From the NCBI RefSeq assembly GCF_036492425.1, contig NZ_AP025302.1, positions 1-53,207 of the forward strand: DNA of 53,207 bases. The letters run 5' to 3'. Of this stretch, positions 44,210-51,939 are shown one piece after another. How positions within the stretch are numbered: position 1 is the stretch's first letter; every line of letters starts with the position of its first letter. A model generated the notes under the pieces. The model ran no database searches and had not been told where the DNA came from. It saw nothing but the letters and a program-made list of their open reading frames with translations. This DNA is from Persicobacter psychrovividus. Lineage in GTDB: Bacteria > Bacteroidota > Bacteroidia > Cytophagales > Cyclobacteriaceae. Made by a program: the position numbers and the translations under genes.

Positions 44210-45228
44210 AGATTGAGTTGTTTTTGCAAAATCATAATGGCCTTTGCTCGTGTTTTCGCTTTTGTTTTGGCTATCGCTTCATTTGATTTCATGTGAGGAA
44301 TGATGCGGTTGAACAGTTGGTCATGGCTGCGCATTACGGTCGCCAGTTCATCGGTTTTGAGCGGTGCGGCACCTTCAGGTTTTCGCTTTCTTCCGGCAAT
44401 CAAAATCAGTCGGGTATCAAAACTGGTTCCTTGTCGGGAGTAGAGTTTTTTACCATCAATCGCAATCACATCCACCACGTGGTAATAGTGATAGAGGTAA
44501 TTGAAAAAGATCCGATCATGCCCAGCTCGGATGCGGTTGCGCTCATCGTATCGGGTATGTGATCCGATAATTAATGCCGCACGCCCGTCATTTTTCATAC
44601 AATAGAGTGCCTCCAAGCACATCAAATGTTCGAGCTTCTTGATTTTGTAGTCGCCGAAAAATACGGGGTCGGGTAGGGTGCCAAATGGCGGATTGGTGAT
44701 GACCCCATCATAATATCTGATAAACTCAATCCCGAAATCTTGCGAAGCATCAAGCGCATATACGTTCCTAAAATTCATCATTTTCAGATTGTAACGACGT
44801 GTTTCATCCAACTCATTAACATCCGTTTGCTCAGGCGGTAGCGCAATGGTCAATAGTCCGTTGCCGGCGGAAGGCTCGAAGAATTTACCCTTTAGTTTGC
44901 TGACACGAATGAATGAAGAGGCCAAAAACGCTATTGGTGCAGGCGTGGAATATTGCTGCATCATGATGCTGATCGAGGTGCGCATCGACAAATTGACCTG
45001 CAACTTATAGAGGTCCGTTATCTGTTCGTAACGCTCCAAAAATGATCGTGCACCGAAGGCAAGGAAATGTGCTCTTCTCACTATTGCTGCTTCGGTAAGT
45101 TCTTTGACCAGGTTTTTCTGATCTATACCAAAGCGTTCACGAGCGACTTTTTCAATGCTGTTTCGGTTGTGCTTTTTGCCTGCTCGCAACTCGCTTTGCA
45201 TCCACGATATGTAGCCTTGCTTATCCAT
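44206..45228 (-). CDS. DNA methyltransferase paired with the helicase, 340 aa
   Basis: SAM motif I is FFEPSAGNGLL (~116-126) and the catalytic motif is TNPPFG (~178-183), the N6-adenine type. The first ~90 residues are helical. I use ATG 45228, which overlaps the upstream stop as TGATG; the longer frame needs TTG. No target-recognition domain is visible, so it may methylate with low specificity. It is coupled to the helicase by an ATGA overlap. The C-terminal tail KTRAKAIMILQKQLNL is shared with the helicase, suggesting both bind one partner or are packaged together. Confidence 0.9.
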   Translation of the reverse strand: MDKQGYISWMQSELRAGKKHNRNSIEKVARERFGIDQKNLVKELTEAAIVRRAHFLAFGARSFLERYEQITDLYKLQVNLSMRTSISIMMQQYSTPAPIAFLASSFIRVSKLKGKFFEPSAGNGLLTIALPPEQTDVNELDETRRYNLKMMNFRNVYALDASQDFGIEFIRYYDGVITNPPFGTLPDPVFFGDYKIKKLEHLMCLEALYCMKNDGRAALIIGSHTRYDERNRIRAGHDRIFFNYLYHYYHVVDVIAIDGKKLYSRQGTSFDTRLILIAGRKRKPEGAAPLKTDELATVMRSHDQLFNRIIPHMKSNEAIAKTKAKTRAKAIMILQKQLNL

Positions 45229-46031
45229 CAATCATCGTCCTCCTCGTATTTATAGTAGATTTTTTGCTCTTCGTCGTCATGGAATTTGAATACCATATAG
45301 TCCTTTTTGAACTCGATTTTTTTAACCTGTTCACCCAAAATATCGGTGTTGGTTCCTTCGCCCAAACCGTCGATTCGTTGCGTGAGCTCATCGATAGATT
45401 GTTCCAATTCGGCTACTGTTTGAGTAAGTGTTTGTGCTGCCGCTAATGCCTGTTGATCCTCTTCTGAAAGCCCCTGTTTTTGCGTATTCGTCTCGATTGC
45501 TTCGGCTTGTTCTGGCGTAATGGTTGCCGGTTTGTTGGCAACATTCGTGTTCCAATCGGCACCCTTCGTTGCCTCTGCTTCAATCTTCGCTAACTTGTCT
45601 TTGTCCGATTTTGGGTAAGAAACCTTCTCCGTATTTGCCTCAATTGCTTGTGCCTGAACGGTTGTGATTGTGGTCGGCTTGTTGGCTACGTTGGTGTTCC
45701 AGTCGGCACCTTTGGTTGCTTTTTCCTCTACCTGACCGAGTTTGGTTTTTGCCGATTCATCAAAGCTCTGCTTTTTTGAGTTGGCCTCGATTGCAGCAAT
45801 CTGTTCTGCCGTAATGGTGGTGGGGGTGTTGGAAAGGTCATTATAATCCACCACGGACAAATAATTCTCCCGTAACTGATCGATGATCTCCTCAAAATTC
45901 ACTTCGCCACCGGCAAAGACAATATACTTTCTGCTTCCAATTCCCAGATAAGCAAAAACCCCGTTGGAAGCCCACTCACCTTTTTTTAGTGTTGGGGGAA
46001 TGTCTCCATTGAACATTTTTATAGTCGCCAT
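45228..46031 (-). CDS. Fibre-like protein with internal repeats, 267 aa
   Basis: After an N-terminal beta-like head (~1-55, GEWASNGVFAYLGIGSRKYI), three related repeats follow (~65-185) of the pattern TITxxQxxAIExNxxK, then ATKGADWNTNVANKP (exact in two copies). Then comes a coiled coil (~190-225, QTVAELEQSIDELTQRI) and an acidic end. TI-Q-AIE-N and W-N-N-P repeats are typical of phage tail fibres and vertex spikes that form trimers. No chaperone gene is next to it. Likely receptor-binding or vertex fibre; assignment by repeat style. Confidence 0.75.
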   Translation of the reverse strand: MATIKMFNGDIPPTLKKGEWASNGVFAYLGIGSRKYIVFAGGEVNFEEIIDQLRENYLSVVDYNDLSNTPTTITAEQIAAIEANSKKQSFDESAKTKLGQVEEKATKGADWNTNVANKPTTITTVQAQAIEANTEKVSYPKSDKDKLAKIEAEATKGADWNTNVANKPATITPEQAEAIETNTQKQGLSEEDQQALAAAQTLTQTVAELEQSIDELTQRIDGLGEGTNTDILGEQVKKIEFKKDYMVFKFHDDEEQKIYYKYEEDDD

Positions 46032-46042
46032 AATATTTTTGT

Positions 46043-46606
46043 TTAGATGATTTTGTATGCTTGTTCAAACAGTGAAGCGTTGATGTAATGATTGCCGTTT
46101 TCCATTTTGTCGATCGCAAAAACGAGGGTACGAATGTTGTCCTTGGTCGCCTGAATTGGCGTGCCCTTGTTGATGTTCAGGGCTTTTGAAACGTGGTTAA
46201 TATACGCCTGCGTGTTGTTTTCGTGCGGGGGTGCAAACTCATGTATGAGCTGCGTAACCGTGTTTTTGCCCTTCTGAATATCATTCACCAAGTCTTTAAT
46301 CAGTGCCCGAACGCCCCAAACGGGTGCCTTGAAAACTTCAAACCGCCCACTGCTCGGTAGCTTGCCTTTCCAGGCAACATTGGTGCTTATCAGGTTACCA
46401 GGATTGTTGTTCCTGATGCCGTTGGGCAAATGGGAAAGCACCGAATTTCCACCGTTCCAATTCGTGAAATCGGAAGGGGTAGAGGTGGCTGTTCGTCGGG
46501 CTCTTCGCTTCTTGATCCAATAGCCGAGCCCGACGGTTACTGCCGTAGATACGCCGGCGATAATCAATTGATCCCTGATTTTTTCTGTCAAAACGGTATT
46601 GTCCAT
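46043..46606 (-). CDS. Virion-associated lytic enzyme, P5-type, with membrane anchor
   Basis: Start ATG 46606 (187 aa) overlaps the preceding gene; a GTG at 46666 is less likely. Residues ~13-33 form a membrane helix followed by KKRRARR. From ~60 the segment LPNGIRNNNPGNLIS, then FEVFKAPVWGVRALIKDLVN and FAPPHENNTQAYINHVSKAL matches the lysozyme-like domain annotated as 'structural protein P5' in many phages, a virion enzyme that opens peptidoglycan on entry. A membrane-anchored form suits a virus with an internal lipid membrane. Confidence 0.85.
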   Translation of the reverse strand: MDNTVLTEKIRDQLIIAGVSTAVTVGLGYWIKKRRARRTATSTPSDFTNWNGGNSVLSHLPNGIRNNNPGNLISTNVAWKGKLPSSGRFEVFKAPVWGVRALIKDLVNDIQKGKNTVTQLIHEFAPPHENNTQAYINHVSKALNINKGTPIQATKDNIRTLVFAIDKMENGNHYINASLFEQAYKII

Positions 46607-47040
46607 GCCTGAAATTTTTTGCTGATACTTTCTAAATAGTTGCCGCTTAATTCGGCTTTGAGCCACAACATCAGGTTCATTTGCTGCCCTAAAAAAGCGG
46701 ACCTTGTGCCGGCCAAATACCGCTTTTGTCCAAAGTGCTTGATGACCAAAAGGGCGTCGTCCTTGCTTTGCAGTTGCCGGAAAATGTTCATGATCGTTGC
46801 CTCGTCGGTGCCGAAACTCGCCATTGCTTGATAGAGTGAATTGGCCATCATTCTTGCCTGATTTTCATCAATCGTCAGGTTTGATTTTTTGATGCTCAGC
46901 TTCATGCTCGGTGCTTCTGTCGCCTCTTTTTGTTTGCTCAGGAACTTTTTCAGTACAAATACACCTGCCCCGATCCCCACGGCGGGCAAGATCAGTGAGC
47001 TTGCCAATTGTGTGATGATTTCCATCCGGTTGTCTTTCAT
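46588..47040 (-). CDS. Membrane protein with annexin-like GTDE segment, 150 aa
   Basis: Residues ~11-30 form a membrane helix (LASSLILPAVGIGAGVFVL) followed by KKFLSKQKE. The soluble part contains LYQAMASFGTDEATIMNIFR, close to the repeat motif of annexins (GxGTDE), then helices ending in NLMLWLKAELSGNYL. Only one such repeat is present, so calcium-dependent membrane binding is uncertain. It overlaps the P5-like gene by 19 bp. Similar small anchored proteins surround it, consistent with a virion membrane protein. Confidence 0.75.
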   Translation of the reverse strand: MKDNRMEIITQLASSLILPAVGIGAGVFVLKKFLSKQKEATEAPSMKLSIKKSNLTIDENQARMMANSLYQAMASFGTDEATIMNIFRQLQSKDDALLVIKHFGQKRYLAGTRSAFLGQQMNLMLWLKAELSGNYLESISKKFQAWTIPF

Positions 47041-47076
47041 GTTGATAGTGTTTTGGGGTTAGGCGGTTTTTTGAGC

Positions 47077-47253
47077 TTAGATCAATCGCAATGCAGTCTT
47101 GATTAAGCTTGGGTTTTTGGCGGCTTTCTCCAACAGGGCAATGATGTCATTTTGTGAATTGGTTTTAAGGGTGTGCTGCACAAGGTTGGCTAACTTCTGC
47201 GCCTGGGCATCGCTTGCGGCTTCGAATCGGATATTGATGTTATATTTTTTCAT
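47077..47253 (-). CDS. Small protein, 58 aa
   Basis: Starts at ATG 47253 (MKKYNINIRFEAASDAQAQK), ends TALRLI. It overlaps the end of the 344-aa gene by 14 bp and lies in the same operon. A beta strand followed by two helices is suggested (AQKLANLVQHTL; NDIIALLEKAAK). Function unknown; it resembles a short ferredoxin-like or regulatory domain. Kept because of tight packing in the operon. Confidence 0.7.
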   Translation of the reverse strand: MKKYNINIRFEAASDAQAQKLANLVQHTLKTNSQNDIIALLEKAAKNPSLIKTALRLI

Positions 47254-48274
47254 CTTGGAGTAGATTTAGGATGATTTCCATTTGTTCAGGACGGTCGATT
47301 ACCGCTCCGATGATCTGTGTGATTTTGATCAGTCTGTCGAGCTCAAGGGCTTGCAGGGCTTCTTGTATCGAAGCAATGATCTGTGATTGCTGGTCGGTGG
47401 GCTCTGCCTTGATAGGCACCTGTTCCATGGCCTCGGCAACAGAATCCCCGATGCCGAAAGCGGCTTTGAGCTCCTGATCCGAAAGCCCTAAAAGTGAAGC
47501 GGCCTTTGGACTGTTGGTCAAAAGTTTGGCACCGACGTTGGTGAGCACGCCCGTCGCCACCCGCTGCATGACCTCATTGGGTGCATAAGAAGCCAGGCGG
47601 TTTTCCAGGTCGATTTTCTCCTTGTCCAAGCCTTCCACGATACCCCCTAATCGGTCCTTTTCTTTCTCAACCTGATCGTATTGTCGCTTGAGGTTTTCAT
47701 ATTTCTCTGTCAGGTGCTCATACTTATTATTGAGCACTATTTCGGAAAGTTCATTTTTATGATTGATCCGGCTGATTTCTTCCTGCTTCGCCGACATCGT
47801 ATTGAAGAATCCCAGGAATCCTAAAAGACTCGAATTGGGGTCGTCGGCATTGGGTTGGTTGCCGGTCATCATGCCTAACAGACTGCCCAGCTGCTCAAAA
47901 TTATTGGAAGGGGTGGGCTGTGGCTGATGTTGGCGCAATTCCTCCTGAATAATTGATCGTAGGTTGGCGGCTTCTTTCTGTTCAGGAAGCTCCAGTTTGT
48001 ATTCATTGATCAATTTAGCGTTGGCACTTTTTCCGCTGAAAATCATCACTTTCAAAATGCTTGAAGGGTTGCTGTGTAATCGGTCTAAACCCAATTTCAC
48101 GTCCTTGCGGAAGAGGCTATGATCGGCGCATTTTCCTACAACCAATTCCGAATGCGTTGGGCTCACAAGCTGTATTTCATAGGCAAAAGGTTGCTTTTCG
48201 GTTTGTTCGGATCGTTCCAAAAAGCTGATGATACTGTCTATTGTTGATGCGGTTTTATCTTCTGATGTCTTCAT
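47240..48274 (-). CDS. Coiled-coil virion-type protein, 344 aa
   Basis: An N-terminal mixed domain (~1-115: YEIQLVSPTHSELVVG, SILKVMIFSG) is followed by a Gly/Asn/Pro-rich linker (QPTPSNNFEQLGSLLGMM), a long coiled coil (~160-225, NKYEHLTEKYENLKRQYDQV) and a C-terminal helical region (~270-344). No enzyme motif. Likely a structural or scaffolding protein; the extended coil and flexible linker would suit scaffolding or a vertex stalk. Function is inferred from position and shape only. Confidence 0.75.
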   Translation of the reverse strand: MKTSEDKTASTIDSIISFLERSEQTEKQPFAYEIQLVSPTHSELVVGKCADHSLFRKDVKLGLDRLHSNPSSILKVMIFSGKSANAKLINEYKLELPEQKEAANLRSIIQEELRQHQPQPTPSNNFEQLGSLLGMMTGNQPNADDPNSSLLGFLGFFNTMSAKQEEISRINHKNELSEIVLNNKYEHLTEKYENLKRQYDQVEKEKDRLGGIVEGLDKEKIDLENRLASYAPNEVMQRVATGVLTNVGAKLLTNSPKAASLLGLSDQELKAAFGIGDSVAEAMEQVPIKAEPTDQQSQIIASIQEALQALELDRLIKITQIIGAVIDRPEQMEIILNLLQDEKI

Positions 48275-48280
48275 TTTTGT

Positions 48281-48646
48281 TTATCGGAAAGGGGTGATTT
48301 TGATAAATTCAAGGTAGAAAGGGCGGAATACTTCGGTATCTTCCATACTCACATTCAGGTCGATATAATCAGTGAAAACCTGATAGCGGTATTCGTCCAT
48401 GAGTTCATATTCCGAAGGGCTGACCGTGAAATAATTGTCGCTGGACTTGAGGGTGTATGATATATGCTGCTCCCCAAAAACGGGTAGTTTGTGCGTGTTC
48501 AGAACAAACATATCATTGTTCAGGTCCCAGAAAGTTGTTGGGCTATTGACCAGTATTCGGAAGGGCGTGAGTTTATAGTCGATGATGGTTTTCATGCCTT
48601 CGATACGGTCTTTGGCGATATGGTGAATCAGTTCACTGGTGTTCAT
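48281..48646 (-). CDS. Hypothetical structural protein, 121 aa
   Basis: A small, beta-rich protein (TPFRILVNSPTTFWDLNND, YTLKSSDNYFTVSPSEYEL, YRYQVFTDYIDLNVSM) without membrane segment. The start overlaps the stop of the 401-aa gene by 4 bp, so their products are probably made in a fixed ratio. A small beta-sandwich could be a minor capsid or vertex protein. Not recognised by family. Confidence 0.7.
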   Translation of the reverse strand: MNTSELIHHIAKDRIEGMKTIIDYKLTPFRILVNSPTTFWDLNNDMFVLNTHKLPVFGEQHISYTLKSSDNYFTVSPSEYELMDEYRYQVFTDYIDLNVSMEDTEVFRPFYLEFIKITPFR

Positions 48647-49848
48647 GCTCCTTCAGTTTGGTATTGAAAATAGACATAGCAATCAAGCGGTAGTCCGGAC
48701 TTGTTTTTGATAAGGATCGTTGCGCTGCTATTGACCATGATTGGTTCGGAAAAGGGTTTGATTTCCTTGCGTATTGGTTTGAGTCGGCGGTTCAGCGGAA
48801 GGGGGAAATCCCGCAACAGGAAGCTGTTACCGTTAATCAGGGTGGTAATTAGCGTCTGCTCACCACTTTGTGTCGGGTAGTCAATGTATTGCCGTTCATA
48901 GAAGAAAATATCCTTTTTGCGCTTGCTCAAATAGAAAATGATGCGGTTGAACATCTCCTCCAAACTGACCGGATACTTTTTGTCCCTCAGGTAGTTGGTA
49001 TAATAATCGTTATCAAAAATGGCGGCTATGAAAGTCGGATCTTTGAGCATTGATTGTAACCTGGTTTGCAGTTCGCTATTGGCAATGGCCTGGTAATTTA
49101 TGCGCTCGAATAGCTTCTCTTCCAAACACGGAATGAACTTTTGCTGAAAGTATTGTTGTGCTGATATTTCGGTTTGAGTGTTGGCCAGATAGTCTATCGG
49201 AAGGTCCATTGCCCGCAAATTTTCCAGCAAAATGGATTGCGGAAAAACCAAGGGAAAAATCACCTGCCTCATGGGGGATTCAGGGAATGACTGTATGACT
49301 TTATCATAGTAAAATATCCGAGCGCTGTTACGCTGTAAATAGGAAATGACTCTTTCTTTGATTGTGATTTCGAGACGGATGCGCTGATATTCCCGATAGG
49401 ATGTTGAGCTGAATGGCCGCTTTTCGATATACCGTTCAAAGGTGTCATACTCAAAGATATAATCGACGAAGGGCGTGCCGTTCAATAGCTCCGATAACCG
49501 GTCGGCTATCACCTGCTGATCCACGGTTGTAAAAACAATACCCGACAGCAATGCGCCTTTAAGAAGATCAACAAAATTTGATTTGAAATAACTTCGTGCA
49601 GTAGATTCACTTGACTGACTGAGTAATGCGTCATATTTGTTTTCAAGGTCAATATTGGACAAATTTTCCTGCAATTTGGTTGAAGGAAAGGTCAGGCTTA
49701 CCGGCACGGTATTGCTTTCGAGCTCACTCAACGACAAGGCGCTGTACGCCATGCCCGTGATCTGTTTGCAATCGGCGGGCAAGAGGTGTTCCGACTTAAT
49801 ATGATCGCCGGCAACACGCAACTTAACGGTATGATAGTGATAGCTCAT
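48643..49848 (-). CDS. Hypothetical structural protein with internal duplication, 401 aa
   Basis: Two halves look alike: LPADCKQITGMAYSAL...FPSTKLQENLSNIDLENKYD (~24-70) and FPESPMRQVIFPLVFPQSILLENLRAMDLPID (~190-222), each followed by SARSYF/AQQYF-KF, a 'pFxDYIF/FIAAIFDND' block and a 'ErYIEKRPFS/NYLRDKKYPV' block. This indicates a gene made by tandem duplication, such as two similar domains side by side. The C-terminus is beta-rich (ATILIKNKSGLPLDCYVYFQ). Double-domain architecture is known for tailless phage capsid and vertex proteins, but no family match is claimed. Confidence 0.75.
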   Translation of the reverse strand: MSYHYHTVKLRVAGDHIKSEHLLPADCKQITGMAYSALSLSELESNTVPVSLTFPSTKLQENLSNIDLENKYDALLSQSSESTARSYFKSNFVDLLKGALLSGIVFTTVDQQVIADRLSELLNGTPFVDYIFEYDTFERYIEKRPFSSTSYREYQRIRLEITIKERVISYLQRNSARIFYYDKVIQSFPESPMRQVIFPLVFPQSILLENLRAMDLPIDYLANTQTEISAQQYFQQKFIPCLEEKLFERINYQAIANSELQTRLQSMLKDPTFIAAIFDNDYYTNYLRDKKYPVSLEEMFNRIIFYLSKRKKDIFFYERQYIDYPTQSGEQTLITTLINGNSFLLRDFPLPLNRRLKPIRKEIKPFSEPIMVNSSATILIKNKSGLPLDCYVYFQYQTEGA

Positions 49849-49853
49849 TGCAC

Positions 49854-50234
49854 TTATTTTTTCGGATCAATAACAGCAAGCAAATACAGTCGGACCTCGT
49901 AATCCTGATCGGTCGCCATGTTCCTCGCATCGTCTTTGTAGAGCACTCGGATAGGGCTGTTTTTGGCTTTTTCGTTTAGTGGAAAAGCGACCTCATCAAT
50001 GCTCATGTCGTCGCTATGATGCAAGAGTGCCACTTCGGTATCATCAGGGATAATTTCGGTATCGTCGATCCACATTCGGACCGTTGCACCTAACAATGCT
50101 TCGGGTTCGGACAGTCGGAAAAAAGCCCCAACAATGCGGTCATGTTCGGTCTTGGTGTTGGCGTTATACTCAACAGTGTTGCCCTGTTTGGCGGTGAATT
50201 TTATCACCTGAATTTTTTTGATTTGTTGTTCCAC
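49854..50234 (-). CDS. Hypothetical beta-rich structural protein, 126 aa
   Basis: I place the start at GTG 50234 (VEQQIKKIQVIKFTAKQGNT), since the longer frame to 50285 runs into a palindrome region and has no better start. Strands alternate (RIVGAFFRLSEPEALLGATV, MWIDDTEIIPDDTEVALL, PIRVLYKDDARNM, YEVRLYLLAVI), suggesting a single beta-sandwich such as a jelly roll. It lies between the Arg-rich 280-aa protein and the 401-aa protein. Candidate minor capsid or decoration protein. Confidence 0.7.
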   Translation of the reverse strand: MEQQIKKIQVIKFTAKQGNTVEYNANTKTEHDRIVGAFFRLSEPEALLGATVRMWIDDTEIIPDDTEVALLHHSDDMSIDEVAFPLNEKAKNSPIRVLYKDDARNMATDQDYEVRLYLLAVIDPKK

Positions 50235-50300
50235 GGTAGGCTTGGGTTGGATGAAAAAAAGGGCTTGACAATCTGCCAGCCCCACAATTTGGTTTCTGTA

Positions 50301-50365
50301 TCTATCGCCAGAGTTCCTCTTGTGATAGACCGATCATCAACCTACCACGAGACGGAGTCTCGCGG
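50301..50365. repeat. Two intercistronic palindromes
   Basis: TCTATCGCCAGAG / CTCTTGTGATAGA (50301-50329) and CCACGAGAC / GTCTCGCGG (50345-50365). The first is a slightly diverged version of the palindrome at 51254-51282. They separate the 280-aa and 126-aa genes. Confidence 0.75.
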
Positions 50366-50379
50366 CAGGAATTGTACGT

Positions 50380-51222
50380 TTACGCCTTCTCAATCATCGC
50401 ACCGATCAAGGTAACTTTCACTGCTGGCGCATAAACGCCGTCGCCCACAACCGCCTTCGGCATGTTCAAACGAGGGGTAATATCCATTGCCGGCTTCAAC
50501 CACTTAGGGTTATCCAAACCGTAATAAAACTTGCGCTTCGTTGTGTCAGAATCATCGAAAATACCGCATGATAATTCCGGTACAATCACCTTGGTGCCCA
50601 GGGTCATTTCAAAAGTACCGTTCATGATTTGCGGCGGGTAGGCGTACTGCCCAAACGGGAAGTTGGAAGGATCAGTGTCGTTCTCATCTTCGCCATGCGC
50701 ATACTCCAACACAATACCGGTCAAAAGGAAAAACTTGCCGTTATCGAGCTGTGCACGGTTCAGGTTCGTGCGACCGGTTTTCTTATCGTCCGAGCTTTCC
50801 ATCAGGTCAATATCGGACTTGTTTTCGATTGACTTAATCGTGTAGATCGCCGAATCGACTACCTGCAAACGGGCGGTTCTCAAACCTTCCTGCACGTCTT
50901 TGGGTAACTGGTGGCGACGCAATTCAAAGTGCGCCTTGGAGGTCAAATCTTTGGTCATGCCCGTTTTAAGGGCAATGGCATTTTGGCCGGCACGGAAGGA
51001 TTTTCGCACCGCTCTACGGCGTGAAGCCTTGCGCTTTGCTCTGCGTCGGGCACGTCTTTTGGCACGGTTCACACGACCGATCTCGCCAATACCTTCGACC
51101 ACATCATCTTCAGCGTCTTCCTTCTCGAACTGACTTTCTTCTTGATCCAGCATGGATTCTTCAATACCCTCGATCTCCTCGACCGAAGGGAAAAGGTCTT
51201 TTTCTTCGCTTACATCTTGCAT
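50380..51222 (-). CDS. Arg-rich protein, candidate capsid or core protein, 280 aa
   Basis: Three parts: an acidic N-terminus (1-48, many Glu/Asp), a very basic segment (~52-78, RAKRRARRRAKRKASRRR) and a beta-rich domain (~95-280: ARLQVVDSAIYTIKSIE, KFFLLTGIVLEYAHGED, GTFEMTLGTKVIVPELS, APAVKVTLIGAMIEKA). An acidic-then-basic tail on a beta domain is common in capsid proteins that bind the genome, with the acidic part possibly shielding the basic one until assembly. Isolated by palindromes on both sides, consistent with high expression from a stable mRNA segment. No family match is claimed. Confidence 0.75.
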   Translation of the reverse strand: MQDVSEEKDLFPSVEEIEGIEESMLDQEESQFEKEDAEDDVVEGIGEIGRVNRAKRRARRRAKRKASRRRAVRKSFRAGQNAIALKTGMTKDLTSKAHFELRRHQLPKDVQEGLRTARLQVVDSAIYTIKSIENKSDIDLMESSDDKKTGRTNLNRAQLDNGKFFLLTGIVLEYAHGEDENDTDPSNFPFGQYAYPPQIMNGTFEMTLGTKVIVPELSCGIFDDSDTTKRKFYYGLDNPKWLKPAMDITPRLNMPKAVVGDGVYAPAVKVTLIGAMIEKA

Positions 51223-51253
51223 CGAAATTGTTGTTTATAGGTTAATATTCATA

Positions 51254-51282
51254 TCTATCGCGAGAGTCTCTCTCGTGATAGA
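51254..51282. repeat. Intercistronic palindrome (GAGAGTCTCTC core)
   Basis: TCTATCGCGAGAG and CTCTCGTGATAGA form a 13-nt nearly perfect stem around TCT, between the 197-aa and 280-aa genes. A smaller hairpin (CTTAG/CTAAG, ~51299-51316) lies next to it. Confidence 0.8.
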
Positions 51283-51326
51283 CCAAGGGATTTTGGGCCT
51301 TAGTGGGTCGCTAAGACCAGTATTTT

Positions 51327-51920
51327 TTAAGCCGTCAGCATATCGCCGGCAAACACATCCATGTCCGTTGCATCAGGCACAACGCCGTCGGGCAGGTTCG
51401 AGGCTCCGACGCCGCTGACATACTCGTCGGTTTCATCATCATAATGATAAGAAGGGGTGCCCGATTGTCCCGTAGGTAATGCCCGCATGGCGTCCGATTC
51501 CATGATCGCCTCAATGTCCAGGTTGGCAGCTGGCAATGCCCCAGGGTTCGCATTTAGCGGAATAGTGATCGGTTCATCTTCTTCAACCTCACCCAGGATT
51601 CCTTCGAGCCCCTGGAGCAATGATTTTCCAGTTACTTTTTTGTAGCCTTCTTCCATTCCGGCACCCGAAACGCCCAACAAGCCGAGCTTGAGGTATTCGT
51701 TCGAGGCCATTTGTGTGCCGACCAGTCCACCGATCGTTACGATGCCAGGCACGAGCATTTCTTTAAAGTCAGTTCCAGCCAATCCTTTGACAGCCGTTGA
51801 ATTATTGAGGCTTTTGAGCAGGTATTTTCCACCCACCAATCCGATGACCAGGCTCAATGGTTTGCCTACATCTTCGGCGGCTTTCATGAAGTCGATTTGT
51901 TGTTTATTTCTTATTGCCAT
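51327..51920 (-). CDS. Membrane protein, 197 aa
   Basis: Two hydrophobic helices are visible: PLSLVIGLVGGKYLLKSL (~17-34) and MLVPGIVTIGGLVGTQM (~51-68), with a third Gly-rich stretch (LKLGLLGVSGAGM). The C-terminal half is acidic and extended (EDEPITIPLNANPGALPAAN; DDETDEYVSGVG). Topology suggests a capsid-membrane linking protein with one face in the lipid and an acidic arm outside it. It lies just after the 771-aa protein in transcription order. Confidence 0.7.
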   Translation of the reverse strand: MAIRNKQQIDFMKAAEDVGKPLSLVIGLVGGKYLLKSLNNSTAVKGLAGTDFKEMLVPGIVTIGGLVGTQMASNEYLKLGLLGVSGAGMEEGYKKVTGKSLLQGLEGILGEVEEDEPITIPLNANPGALPAANLDIEAIMESDAMRALPTGQSGTPSYHYDDETDEYVSGVGASNLPDGVVPDATDMDVFAGDMLTA

Positions 51921-51939
51921 ATTAATTATAGGTTTGAAA

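Noticed and set aside
41090-44562. Many plus-strand frames over the helicase and methyltransferase genes
   Set aside because: Shadows of the minus-strand genes; no starts, operon logic or motifs.
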